Source of the DNA: an uncultured Saccharospirillaceae bacterium
GTDB taxonomy: Bacteria; Pseudomonadota; Gammaproteobacteria; Pseudomonadales; Natronospirillaceae
NCBI GenBank assembly: GCA_913063165.1
Contig: CAJXZL010000005.1
Coordinates: forward strand, 17,663-81,662
Length of the DNA stretch: 64,000 bases
Direction: 5' to 3'
The notes beneath the pieces were generated by a model, which searched no databases, was not told the origin of the DNA, and saw nothing but the letters and a program-made list of their open reading frames with translations. Position 1 is the first letter of the stretch, and every line of letters begins with the position of its first letter. Shown one piece after another: positions 56,355-64,000 of the stretch. The position numbers and the translations under genes were made by a program.

Positions 56355-58998
56355 ATTGCAGCTCTAACCTCACAGAAATCACGCCATCGTCATTGTGAAC
56401 CACTGAAAATCCACAGCCCTTTGATAGGCGCAGCATGGGTTCATTGTCGGACATCACTTCTGCGTTAATGGCCACAATACCCAATTCACGACTATAGGCG
56501 ATCATGCGCGCCATTAATTGCGTACCAAACCCCTGCCCTTGCAATGCAGGATCGACCATCACAGCAAATTCAATTTCATCTCTGAGTACATCGCGCCAGG
56601 TTCTAATTTCACCCAAGATAGTTTGGGCGTCATCGACGGCAACAAAAGCCATCTCCCGCACATAATCTATTTGACACATCGCCGCCAACTCACGGTGCTC
56701 AAATTGTAGTCGGCTACCGAAGAAGCGATAGCGCAATGCCTCTGGTGACATGCGCTCAAAAAACACCTTCAATGGATTTTCATCATCGGCTCTAATGGGC
56801 CTGAGCGATAGTTGGTCACCATTCTTTAGAACCAAATCTGTTGTCAGGTAACTGGGGTAAGGCGCGATGGCTGTGGGCACCGGTGAGCCGATTTGAATGG
56901 CGACGCCCAACACCATCACTTCATGGGTCGGCAATAACAAAAGATTGGTTTCCAAACCTGCAATTTCAGGGTTATCAACCACCATCTGACTCAAGGTTTT
57001 TAACGCCTCACTCAGAGCAGCAACATCTTGGTCCAAGTCTGTACTGTTTTCAACTAGCACCGAATAGGCGTGACTTCGATAAATAAGTTTTCGGGTGTGG
57101 TTTGAATTCAGAGGGGGCAAACCAAATCGTCGATCGGCCAAAATATCAGCCGTTGAACCGCCCTCTCCAAATAAAATCAACGGGCCTACAATGTCATCTC
57201 GGGTGATTCCCATTGAAAACACCAATGAATCCAATGCTCTGCGCATGGGTTGCAATCCAAATCCCAAAATTCTGCTATTAGGAAATCGCTCAGACTGCGC
57301 TGCTATTAAGTGGTCGGCTGCATCCCTGATCCCTTGTTCATTTTCCAATTGAATGGACACCGCGCGCCAGCGCAATCTGGGATTGTCTTCATAGGCAAAC
57401 GGGTAGCAATAGGCTTCATGCACGAGTCGCAGTGATACCGGATATTGAATCGGTGCGGCCTCAAGTAACAGCGTGTCCAGATCAACGTCGAATCGTGACG
57501 GCACCAGTCCGTATCCGTATGCATCCATCACAGTTCTGGCTTCGACCAGGGTCAAATAGTTTCGTTGTTCTGACACTGCGGACTGGATGACATCTTGCAC
57601 CCGCACCACGGCTTTATATTCTAACGGCTTCGATTTGGGTGGTGTGTCTCGCAGGCTTTCTTGGTTACGCTCGTGATGCACCATGGTCATAAAGGCAGCA
57701 ACCGCATCATTGGGCGAATGAAAATTGAGGACACCATGGGCATCAAAGACTTTTCGGGCTTCTTTTACGGTTGCAGTACCTAACCAACAGGTCAACACCA
57801 TATGGCGGCACGACTTCACTGTTGACACCAAAGCCTTAGCAAGTGACTCAGGCTCAGCACGCACGTTCGGGGAGATTATCAGTAAAATAGCGCCCAAACC
57901 TTTTACCCGATCCAATTGCTTTAGCAACCCAATATAGGTTTCAGCAGTTGCCGCTGCAGGCACTACCAACGGGTTTAAACCCAAGTCTTCCTTATAGGGA
58001 TAATCCACATCACCGAGCTCTGGAAGGCTGTCGATGTCGGCCAAATGGCCCTTCCTGAAGTCTAATGAGTTCTTCGCTAACATCGCTGTACCCAGACCGT
58101 TACTGAGGATTGCAACGCTTTCAAAATACAGAGGCTTCATGCGCGACAATACTTCCAGACTGTTAAACAAGGCATCGAGTGACCTCACCTCAAGAACACC
58201 TGCACGCCTGAAGAAGCGGTAGTCAACGCGATCACGGGTTTTCAGTCCAGGTGGTACCCGGTCATTCAGCCCAGTACGAATAGCGACCACTTTTTTTGTT
58301 CTGGACGCTGCCCGCAAGGCAGTCATGAGCCTACGTGCGTCATGGACCTGCTCAATATTCAATACGATTGATTTTACGCGGCGATCTGCCGCTAACCGAT
58401 CGACAATCTCTGCAATATCGACATCAGTGACCGCACCCATAGCAATAAAATGCGAAAACCCCAGTCCGCGGCCGACAGCGTAGTCTAGCAGTGCCGACCC
58501 CATTGCTGCAGATTGTCCGACAAAGGCCGTGGTACCTGACGTTGGATACAGATGAGAAAAAGAGGCATTCAGTTGAATGGGCGGCACAATAATGCCCAGT
58601 GCATTGGGCCCCATAATTCGAACACCCAACTGCTTAGCCAACGCATTGATTTCTTGGATGATCTGACCACTTTGGGTTTTTTGACGTGAGATGCCACCTG
58701 TCATGATCACCACGCTGTGTACATGGTGGTCTGCCAAATGACGAATGACATTGGGAATTTCAGTAATTGGAATGCACAAAATTGCCAACTGAATACGGCC
58801 GTGATCTTTGTCGAGCTCGGTCACACAGGGTACGCCATACACCGATTTATATCGCTTGCGATTGACACCAAGCACGGTACCTTTATAGCCTGAATTGACA
58901 ATGTTTTGAATGACACGGCCACCCATACTATCGACGCGTTCAGAAGCACCAAACACGGCGATAGATTCGGGTTCAAGAAATTCAAAAATATGTGACAT
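56347..58998 (-). CDS. Pat/YfiQ-type protein lysine acetyltransferase (NDP-acyl-CoA-synthetase-like + GNAT)
   Basis: The 883-residue protein has an N-terminal CoA-binding Rossmann domain (AVFGASERVDSMGG), a succinyl-CoA-synthetase-like domain and an ATP-grasp-like region (about 470-690). A C-terminal GNAT domain carries the acetyl-CoA loop LQGQGFGTQLM near 822-832. This is the layout of Pat/YfiQ, which acetylates and inactivates acyl-CoA synthetases. The phosphohistidine motif of true NDP-forming synthetases (SHTGALA) is not seen near residue 255, as expected for an acetyltransferase with a regulatory pseudo-synthetase part. It is divergent from a deacetylase-family gene. Confidence 0.88.
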   Translation of the reverse strand: MSHIFEFLEPESIAVFGASERVDSMGGRVIQNIVNSGYKGTVLGVNRKRYKSVYGVPCVTELDKDHGRIQLAILCIPITEIPNVIRHLADHHVHSVVIMTGGISRQKTQSGQIIQEINALAKQLGVRIMGPNALGIIVPPIQLNASFSHLYPTSGTTAFVGQSAAMGSALLDYAVGRGLGFSHFIAMGAVTDVDIAEIVDRLAADRRVKSIVLNIEQVHDARRLMTALRAASRTKKVVAIRTGLNDRVPPGLKTRDRVDYRFFRRAGVLEVRSLDALFNSLEVLSRMKPLYFESVAILSNGLGTAMLAKNSLDFRKGHLADIDSLPELGDVDYPYKEDLGLNPLVVPAAATAETYIGLLKQLDRVKGLGAILLIISPNVRAEPESLAKALVSTVKSCRHMVLTCWLGTATVKEARKVFDAHGVLNFHSPNDAVAAFMTMVHHERNQESLRDTPPKSKPLEYKAVVRVQDVIQSAVSEQRNYLTLVEARTVMDAYGYGLVPSRFDVDLDTLLLEAAPIQYPVSLRLVHEAYCYPFAYEDNPRLRWRAVSIQLENEQGIRDAADHLIAAQSERFPNSRILGFGLQPMRRALDSLVFSMGITRDDIVGPLILFGEGGSTADILADRRFGLPPLNSNHTRKLIYRSHAYSVLVENSTDLDQDVAALSEALKTLSQMVVDNPEIAGLETNLLLLPTHEVMVLGVAIQIGSPVPTAIAPYPSYLTTDLVLKNGDQLSLRPIRADDENPLKVFFERMSPEALRYRFFGSRLQFEHRELAAMCQIDYVREMAFVAVDDAQTILGEIRTWRDVLRDEIEFAVMVDPALQGQGFGTQLMARMIAYSRELGIVAINAEVMSDNEPMLRLSKGCGFSVVHNDDGVISVRLELQYE

Positions 58999-59078
58999 GA
59001 AGACCTTCCGCTAATTTAGAAACAGGTGTGATGTGTATATGATCACTACTGACATCACTTTCATTGACAGACTTTATC

Positions 59079-60005
59079 ATGATTGAAACCGCATTCATTT
59101 CCAACCCTATCAGCTTACAGCATGACATGGGTCCTGATCATCCAGAAAGCCCCTTGCGGTTAGCTGCTATTATGCGGCATTTCAGTAACATCGGCTTAGA
59201 TAACAAGCTGATACAGCTTCATAGCACGCCAGCCTATGATGATGCTTTGTTGCGCGTGCATCACCCCCATCATATTGATCAATTAGAAAAGCTATCCATG
59301 ACGCGTGGTCTCATACAACTTGATGAAGACACCCACATGGGTCCCCATAGCTATGAGGCCGCCCTATTGTCTGCGGGTGCAGGCATTCAGGCGGTCACCG
59401 ATATCATGAGCGGAAAATATCTGCGCGCGTTTTGCGCTGGACGGCCACCAGGGCACCACGCGGAGCCGAAAGCAACCAAAGGGTTTTGTTTCTATAATAA
59501 TATTGCGATTGCAGCGCAAGAGCTGCGCTTTCAACACAACATTAAGAAAGTGGCCATCATTGATTTCGATGCACACCAAGGCAACGGCACTGTCGAGATT
59601 TTTAAAAACATTAAAGATGTGTTGGTCTGCTCAAGTTTTCAGCATCCATTTTACCCACACAGTCACTGGAATATTGACCGGCCAAATATCATCAATAGCC
59701 CGCTGGAGGCTTTTAGTGATGGCGACGCCCTAAGACGCGTATGGCATGAACAATGGGAACCCGCATTGGTGGCCCATGAGCCTGAGTTTATTTTTATATC
59801 GGCCGGATTCGATGCCCACCGCGACGACCCCATGGCTGAACTCAATTGGTTGGTAAAGGATTACGAGTGGATTACAGAACGTATCTGTCACATTGCCAAC
59901 CGTTTTGCGCAAGGCAGAGTCATTTCTATGCTAGAAGGCGGGTATGACCTTAGGGCGCTAGCAGCCTGCACAGAAGCCCATGTCAACGTACTCATCTCTC
60001 ATTAG
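59079..60005 (+). CDS. Histone deacetylase-family (class II / AcuC-like) protein
   Basis: The 308-residue protein has the zinc-dependent deacylase core. GPDHPESPLRLAAI is the start motif, followed by RPPGHHAEP with the His pair, GFCFYNNIAIAA, the metal ligands DFDAHQGNGT, and GFDAHRDDPMAE. LEGGYDL comes near the end. Bacterial relatives remove acetyl or other acyl groups from proteins or polyamines. I chose ATG 59079; a TTG 15 bp upstream is in frame. The gene starts 80 bp from the divergent Pat-type acetyltransferase. Confidence 0.93.
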   Translation: MIETAFISNPISLQHDMGPDHPESPLRLAAIMRHFSNIGLDNKLIQLHSTPAYDDALLRVHHPHHIDQLEKLSMTRGLIQLDEDTHMGPHSYEAALLSAGAGIQAVTDIMSGKYLRAFCAGRPPGHHAEPKATKGFCFYNNIAIAAQELRFQHNIKKVAIIDFDAHQGNGTVEIFKNIKDVLVCSSFQHPFYPHSHWNIDRPNIINSPLEAFSDGDALRRVWHEQWEPALVAHEPEFIFISAGFDAHRDDPMAELNWLVKDYEWITERICHIANRFAQGRVISMLEGGYDLRALAACTEAHVNVLISH

Positions 60006-60057
60006 TACATTGACCGGGGAAACTCACAGACCGAGCTTATAGGCCGATAGACCGCCT

Positions 60058-60924
60058 TTATTGGAGGTTTTCAATGAGCAGGTCGCGATAAGGATACACA
60101 ATACCTGGTTCTTCGAGACTTAGCCTGCCTAGCGTGCCATCCCGCAAGTCCTTCAGTAGGATTTCACTTAATCGATGGATGTCGATACCACCCTTTCGGA
60201 CACAGCCCCTTTTCGGTGCTATTTTCTCCATACACTGATAAGCCGTATCCGGCAGCGTGTCGAGTTGAAAACGCTCTTTGAGCAGCAACGGATAACGCTG
60301 TAACAAATAGTCCATTGCAAATAACGCCACGTCTTCATATTCCATTGCTGTGTCACGAATGGCACCCGAAGCGGCCAATCGATAGCCTGCTAACTCGCTT
60401 TTCGGAGAGGGCGACATAATGCCTGGGGTATCCATCAGCTGGAAGCCTGGATCTATCAATATTTTCTGTTGGCGTTTGGTCACCGCTGGCTCATTGCCTA
60501 CCTTAGCAATCTTACGTCCCAACAAGGTATTAATGAGCGTAGATTTACCCACATTGGGTATGCCCATAATCATTGAACGTACCGGCTTGCCAGGCATTCC
60601 ACGGTGGGGCACCATGCTCTTCACAATATCTGGGATTTGCTTGGCAATGCCTGGTTGCTGCGTGGTGATCGCTAGGGTTTTAACACCCTCGATTTTTTCT
60701 AGTGCGCGCTGCCATGCTTGGGTAATATCTGGATCTGCGAGATCCGCTTTACTCAATACCTTTAAACAAGGCTTACCTTCTCTAATCTCTTCTAATAAAG
60801 GATTGGTGCTCGAATCAGGCAACCGCGCGTCCAACACTTCAATAAATACATCAATTTTATGGATTATTTCACGTATTTCACGTTGGGCTTTGTGCATGTG
60901 CCCTGGGTACCAATGAATCAGCAT
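60058..60924 (-). CDS. YlqF/RbgA-like circularly permuted GTPase
   Basis: The 288-residue protein has the permuted order of GTPase motifs: G4 SKAD (58-61), then G1 GIPNVGKST (121-129), then G3 DTPG (165-168). An N-terminal HWYPGHMHKAQREI is typical of YlqF/RbgA. In Bacillus this protein helps late 50S ribosome assembly; a ribosome role is likely here. The C-terminal helical domain is present. No close operon partner is visible. Confidence 0.94.
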   Translation of the reverse strand: MLIHWYPGHMHKAQREIREIIHKIDVFIEVLDARLPDSSTNPLLEEIREGKPCLKVLSKADLADPDITQAWQRALEKIEGVKTLAITTQQPGIAKQIPDIVKSMVPHRGMPGKPVRSMIMGIPNVGKSTLINTLLGRKIAKVGNEPAVTKRQQKILIDPGFQLMDTPGIMSPSPKSELAGYRLAASGAIRDTAMEYEDVALFAMDYLLQRYPLLLKERFQLDTLPDTAYQCMEKIAPKRGCVRKGGIDIHRLSEILLKDLRDGTLGRLSLEEPGIVYPYRDLLIENLQ

Positions 60925-60990
60925 TCACTTCTCTCATAGTAAAAAATTAAGGTATCACACCCTGTCTGTTTCAATTCTCAGCGAGGCTGA

Positions 60991-61944
60991 TTAAAAATCC
61001 CAATGCCGAAGCCAGGTTCGTGCATCAGGATCATCACGTTCGTTTTGCGATACTCGGGCCATGCCTCGACAACCTTGTAATCCACCCGTGTGTATCATGA
61101 CCACTTGTTCTCCAGACTGAAAGAACCCTTGATCTAATGCCTGAGATAAGGCCAATAGGGTTTTCCCGTTATAAATCGGGTCAAGCGGCAACGCAAAATG
61201 CTGTTGCACCGCATCAATAAAATACCGCAGCTGCGTATCTACCTTACCAAAGCCACCGCGATGAAACTGCTGCCACAACTGCCAATTAGCATCGGCACCC
61301 GCCTGTTGTAACCAAGGCGAGATTCGCTGCACAGTGGCCTCACCTTCAGCGACGGCTTGAACGCCCAGTATACAGGTTTTAGGCGCAGCATGATGAACCA
61401 ATCCAGCAAAGGTACCACCCGTACCGGTCGGACATACCCAGTAGTCAGCGTCAATATGCTGTTCGATTGCGGTCACTAAGGGCTTGAAGGCTTGGGATAT
61501 AGCAGCATCACTTCCTCCCTCTGGAATGAAGTAATGGTGACGACCCATCGCTTGAATCTGTGGGTGTTCTGCACCTACATTACGCAGCTCACGGTAGGTC
61601 TCGAAATCGACGAACTTGAGGTCCATTCCCCAAGCCAAGGCATCTTCAAGTGTCGGGGACAAGAAACGCAGAGCATCGCCACGCACCATTCCTGTAACCG
61701 CTACATTCGCTTCATGGCAGGCTGCAGCCAACGCATGCAGGTGATTTGACCAAGGCCCGCCCATCGACACGACATGAGAACACCCCGCCTCCACCGCCTT
61801 ATTCAGGTGATGCGCTACCTTGTACCACTTGTTGCCAGAAATATCGGGATGATTGAGATCTTCACGCCACACGTAAAGCGCTACACCACGCTTCTCAAAT
61901 TTTCCCCATTGAAGCCTTTGTAGGCGATTGACGGTGTCGATCAC
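60991..61944 (-). CDS. PLP enzyme of the ACC deaminase / D-cysteine desulfhydrase family
   Basis: The 317-residue fold-type II PLP protein has the Schiff-base lysine K39 (SGNKWYK). GGPWSNHLHALAAA (about 62-75) and the phosphate-binding TGTGGTFAG near 173-181 follow. Family members deaminate ACC or release sulfide from D-cysteine; the exact substrate cannot be told. The Trp and Asn around the active site are like those in many marine-proteobacterial homologs annotated only as deaminase-like. It overlaps the next coiled-coil gene by four bases. Confidence 0.85.
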   Translation of the reverse strand: MIDTVNRLQRLQWGKFEKRGVALYVWREDLNHPDISGNKWYKVAHHLNKAVEAGCSHVVSMGGPWSNHLHALAAACHEANVAVTGMVRGDALRFLSPTLEDALAWGMDLKFVDFETYRELRNVGAEHPQIQAMGRHHYFIPEGGSDAAISQAFKPLVTAIEQHIDADYWVCPTGTGGTFAGLVHHAAPKTCILGVQAVAEGEATVQRISPWLQQAGADANWQLWQQFHRGGFGKVDTQLRYFIDAVQQHFALPLDPIYNGKTLLALSQALDQGFFQSGEQVVMIHTGGLQGCRGMARVSQNERDDPDARTWLRHWDF

Positions 61945-63212
61945 TTGAGGGTCTTATGCTTTTCACAGAAATTATGAACGCCCAGAACGAAGTCGCCTGG
62001 AGCCCCGATTCTGGTTAAGGTTTTACTGCACATATCACAGTGTGGCATTTCATAGTGATTTACCCACAACTGATAATGTTCCAGTGAAACATTGCACTTT
62101 TGTGCAGCAAAAGCTTCAGGATTATCTAAATATTCCTGCAATACATCCGCGGATAGACTGATGTGGCCGGCACCCAGATGATAAGCAACAAAGAGTAAGT
62201 CTTGGTCCTTCAACTGCTGTACGAATCCAGTCACCATCTTCCGCCGATCTGCTTCGGTTAGTGCCAACTTTTCTTTTAGACGCGCCACCTGAAATCGCTC
62301 GATCTCTAAAGCAGATACCAGCGAATTATTTTTAGCATTTAGCGCACTTTCATTGGCTTCAACGGACCCTTTCTGTTCCATATGGGCCTGGTTCAATGCA
62401 TTAGCAGCGTCTTCAAGTGCCGCAACGCGGTCTTCAAGTAGTACCTTTTCCATACGTAAGGTGTCTTTAACGCCCTGCAATTCTAGGTACTTAGTTTTGA
62501 GCGTGTCATGAAAAACCGATTGTTCTCGCAGTTGGTGGTCTACCGTTCTAAATTGTTCGTGCAAACTGAGTTTTTCATTGCGAAATGCACGGGAGACTTG
62601 GTCAATTTCTTTTGCGTGGGTGGCTTCTAACTGTTCGATTTTCTCAGCTGCCTGAGCCTTTAATTTTTTAATCTCTGCTTCATAGTCATTATCACGAGAT
62701 TCAGATTGACTGACTGACTGCTGCGGCGAAACCACATCACTAATGACAGGAATATTGACTTCTGCCCGAGCTACCGCTTCCTTTTTAAAACCGAGTTTAT
62801 TTCTGGCAATCGCGCGCTGTATTAATGTAAAGGGATCAAAGCCTCCTTGTTCTGGTGGCTCCCACAGCTCCTTTTGGTACCAAGCGATTGCGCATTGGCT
62901 TTTGCATGATAAACGAATAGGGCCAACGCCCATGTCGGGGCCACCCCTTCCCTTACTGGCCAGATGCCTTAAAGGAATATTCCAGTCGCTATCTGCAAAA
63001 CCCTTCTGATCGAAACGGATAACAAACAAAACACACGCGGTCACGTCCAAGCCAGCTGTCATGGAAACATAGCTTGCTTGAAGCTTTTTTCCTTTAAAGA
63101 CTGGTATACCAACGACCCCATCGAGTACCGCTTCGAATTCGTTATACCGCATCTCTTTGACGATGCTGTCTTGGTCAAAGAACATGATGGCTTCGTAAAA
63201 ATCTGATGTCAT
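61941..63212 (-). CDS. Unrecognised protein with central coiled coil and C-terminal Cys motif
   Basis: The 423-residue protein has a globular N-terminal part (about 1-150) with strands and aromatic residues, and AIAWYQKELWEPP near 108-120. A heptad-rich coiled coil runs about 180-330, with many E, K, L and Q. The compact C terminus carries CDMCSK and a final C-x-x-H (NFCEKHK), which could bind zinc. There is no signal peptide or membrane helix. I do not recognise the family. It shares a four-base overlap with the PLP-enzyme gene downstream, so the two are likely co-translated. Confidence 0.65.
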   Translation of the reverse strand: MTSDFYEAIMFFDQDSIVKEMRYNEFEAVLDGVVGIPVFKGKKLQASYVSMTAGLDVTACVLFVIRFDQKGFADSDWNIPLRHLASKGRGGPDMGVGPIRLSCKSQCAIAWYQKELWEPPEQGGFDPFTLIQRAIARNKLGFKKEAVARAEVNIPVISDVVSPQQSVSQSESRDNDYEAEIKKLKAQAAEKIEQLEATHAKEIDQVSRAFRNEKLSLHEQFRTVDHQLREQSVFHDTLKTKYLELQGVKDTLRMEKVLLEDRVAALEDAANALNQAHMEQKGSVEANESALNAKNNSLVSALEIERFQVARLKEKLALTEADRRKMVTGFVQQLKDQDLLFVAYHLGAGHISLSADVLQEYLDNPEAFAAQKCNVSLEHYQLWVNHYEMPHCDMCSKTLTRIGAPGDFVLGVHNFCEKHKTLK

Positions 63213-63452
63213 TTATCGAACCTTTCCCTATCCAATAAGTCAATCGACCCGCTATCAGCAGACTACGGTTTATTGTCTCTGCCATTGCATCGTGCTGTCC
63301 ATGAACTACTTCATAAAAGCACAATATAAGTGACACGCCAACTACATCATAGACGGGAATGGGACTAGCGGTATAAATACCAAGACAAAACTACATTATT
63401 GACCTATCAGACAGACATCAAACCTATGAGGGAACAAAAGACCAGTATGGCG

Positions 63453-63524
63453 AAAAAGCACAATGCACAATGGAATATGCAAAAAGCACAATGTCCTATG
63501 CAAAATGTACAATGCAAAAAGCAC
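63453..63524. repeat. Three dispersed copies of AAAAAGCAC in a low-complexity patch
   Basis: Copies begin at 63453, 63481 and 63516. The first two extend to AAAAAGCACAATG and the last two share a leading ATGC. The spacing is irregular (28 and 35 bp), so this is not a CRISPR array. Confidence 0.6.
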
Positions 63525-63585
63525 GCGGTGAGGCGGCTTATGCAGGCACATTAAAACATCAACAATCGAGGTGTATGCTAGATGC

Positions 63586-63602
63586 CTGATCGGAACGATC
63601 AG
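63586..63602 (-). terminator. Hairpin downstream of the tRNA array
   Basis: CTGATCG and CGATCAG pair around a 3-nt loop, about 22 nt after the tRNA-Asp CCA end. A run of eight Ts lies directly after the CCA, before the hairpin rather than after it, so this is not a classical intrinsic terminator. Confidence 0.4.
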
Positions 63603-63623
63603 ACAATGGTGTCACAAAAAAAA

Positions 63624-63700
63624 TGGCGGAACGGACGGGACTCGAACCCGCGACCCCCGGCGTGACAGGCCGGTATTCTAACCAACTGAACTACCGCTCC
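63624..63700 (-). tRNA. tRNA-Asp (GUC), copy 1
   Basis: The minus strand gives a 77-nt cloverleaf: acceptor GGAGCGG/CCGTTCC, anticodon loop CTGTCAC with anticodon GTC, T loop GGTTCGAGTCC, and an encoded CCA. It is nearly identical to E. coli tRNA-Asp. It lies four bases downstream of a tRNA-Val. Confidence 0.98.
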
Positions 63701-63704
63701 GCGT

Positions 63705-63780
63705 TGGTGGGTGTGAACGGGATCGAACCGCTGACCCTCGCCTTGTAAGGGCGATGCTCTCCCAGCTGAGCTACACACCC
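63705..63780 (-). tRNA. tRNA-Val (UAC), copy 1
   Basis: The minus strand gives a 76-nt cloverleaf: acceptor GGGTGTG/CACACCC, anticodon TAC in CCTTACAAG, T loop GGTTCGATCCC, and an encoded CCA. It precedes the tRNA-Asp by four bases in the same transcript. Confidence 0.98.
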
Positions 63781-63833
63781 AACGCTTTCGCTTTACATCC
63801 GACGATGACTGTCTGTCACAACAGTAAATAAAA

Positions 63834-63910
63834 TGGCGGAACGGACGGGACTCGAACCCGCGACCCCCGGCGTGACAGGCCGGTATTCTAACCAACTGAA
63901 CTACCGCTCC
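63834..63910 (-). tRNA. tRNA-Asp (GUC), copy 2
   Basis: This is an identical copy of the tRNA-Asp at 63624-63700, offset by 210 bp. Its CCA end is followed by ATTTTATTTACTG rather than a T run, so transcription probably continues into the copy 1 pair. Confidence 0.98.
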
Positions 63911-63914
63911 GCGT

Positions 63915-63990
63915 TGGTGGGTGTGAACGGGATCGAACCGCTGACCCTCGCCTTGTAAGGGCGATGCTCTCCCAGCTGAGCTACACACCC
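63915..63990 (-). tRNA. tRNA-Val (UAC), copy 2
   Basis: This is an identical copy of the tRNA-Val at 63705-63780. The ten bases on its 5' side also match copy 1. The array may continue past the right window edge. Confidence 0.98.
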
Positions 63991-64000
63991 AACGCTTTCG

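Larger units (their letters stand above)
63213..63623. other. 411-bp non-coding stretch before the tRNA array
   Basis: No gene is seen. It contains an A-rich patch with three copies of AAAAAGCAC (63453, 63481 and 63516), several CACAATG/ATGCAAAA variants nearby, and a perfect CTGATCG/CGATCAG hairpin (63586-63602) just beyond the tRNA-Asp 3' end. Confidence 0.5.
63621..64000. repeat. Tandem duplication of the tRNA-Asp/tRNA-Val unit
   Basis: The 170 bp at 63621-63790 are repeated exactly at 63831-64000, with about 40 bp of unique spacer between. This is a direct repeat that includes both tRNAs and short flanks. Confidence 0.95.

Noticed and set aside
63421..63560. A possible CRISPR-like array
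   Set aside because: The repeats are 9-13 bp, imperfect and irregularly spaced, and no cas gene is in the window.
63599..63988. A 129-codon open frame across the tRNA array with repeated protein segments
   Set aside because: It is the translation of duplicated tRNA genes. The repeats reflect the tRNA duplication, not a protein.

Overview
The window is a continuous, gene-dense stretch of a gammaproteobacterial chromosome, probably a marine, respiring heterotroph. The evidence is gene order: aspS-(yebC)-ruvC-ruvA-ruvB; rlpA, dacA, ybeD, lipB, lipA; guaB-guaA divergent from xseA; rseC, mucD, lepA, lepB, rnc, era, recO, acpS next to nadB; and a Pseudomonas-like ccoNOQP-ccoGHIS cluster followed by ttcA and an anr/fnr regulator. 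Base composition looks balanced and uniform by eye. I see no transposase, integrase, phage gene or CRISPR array. The exact genus cannot be fixed from the sequence alone.

Layout. 1-4.3 kb (minus strand): recombination genes ruvB (cut by the window edge), ruvA and ruvC, a decayed yebC, and aspS. 4.3-12.5 kb (mostly minus): a DsbA-like oxidoreductase, a P-loop kinase broken by one stop codon, thioredoxin 2, small conserved proteins, a lipoate/cell-wall group (dacA, DUF493, lipB, lipA, GNAT) with rlpA upstream, a YCII-like protein and a glycine-zipper membrane protein. 12.5-17.7 kb: the guaBA purine operon with a clear terminator and promoter, and divergent xseA. 17.7-25.8 kb (minus): the long housekeeping run acpS, recO, era, rnc, DUF4845, lepB, lepA, mucD, rseC. 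The sigma-E genes rpoE, rseA and rseB that normally precede rseC are missing. 26.1-36.3 kb: nadB, ygfX/sdhE, ygfZ, several small conserved proteins, an orphan membrane protein, a membrane-anchored coiled-coil protein, an iron superoxide dismutase and an EamA transporter.

36.6-42.2 kb (plus) is a compact acyl-CoA oxidation operon: thiolase, a fused hydratase/3-hydroxyacyl-CoA dehydrogenase, an acyl-CoA dehydrogenase with long-chain-type active-site architecture, and an alpha-methylacyl-CoA racemase-like protein. Together these suggest oxidation of fatty acids that include methyl-branched ones. 44.6-53.6 kb (plus) encodes cbb3 cytochrome oxidase (ccoNOQP), its assembly and copper-handling genes (ccoGHIS and a TauE/SafE-like protein) and a glutamylcyclotransferase-like protein. 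ttcA and a [4Fe-4S] Fnr/Anr regulator follow, so the low-oxygen oxidase and its likely regulator sit together.

55.5-63.2 kb: nudC, a large Pat-type protein acetyltransferase, a divergent histone-deacetylase-family protein, a circularly permuted GTPase, a PLP enzyme of the ACC-deaminase family and an unrecognised coiled-coil protein. The window ends in two identical tRNA-Asp/tRNA-Val pairs on the minus strand. I did not find a clear new multi-gene system. The most useful unusual observations are gene losses caught in the act (yebC, the kinase, the rpoE-rseA-rseB gap), the acetyltransferase/deacetylase pair, and repeated long hairpins without a U tract at gene ends.
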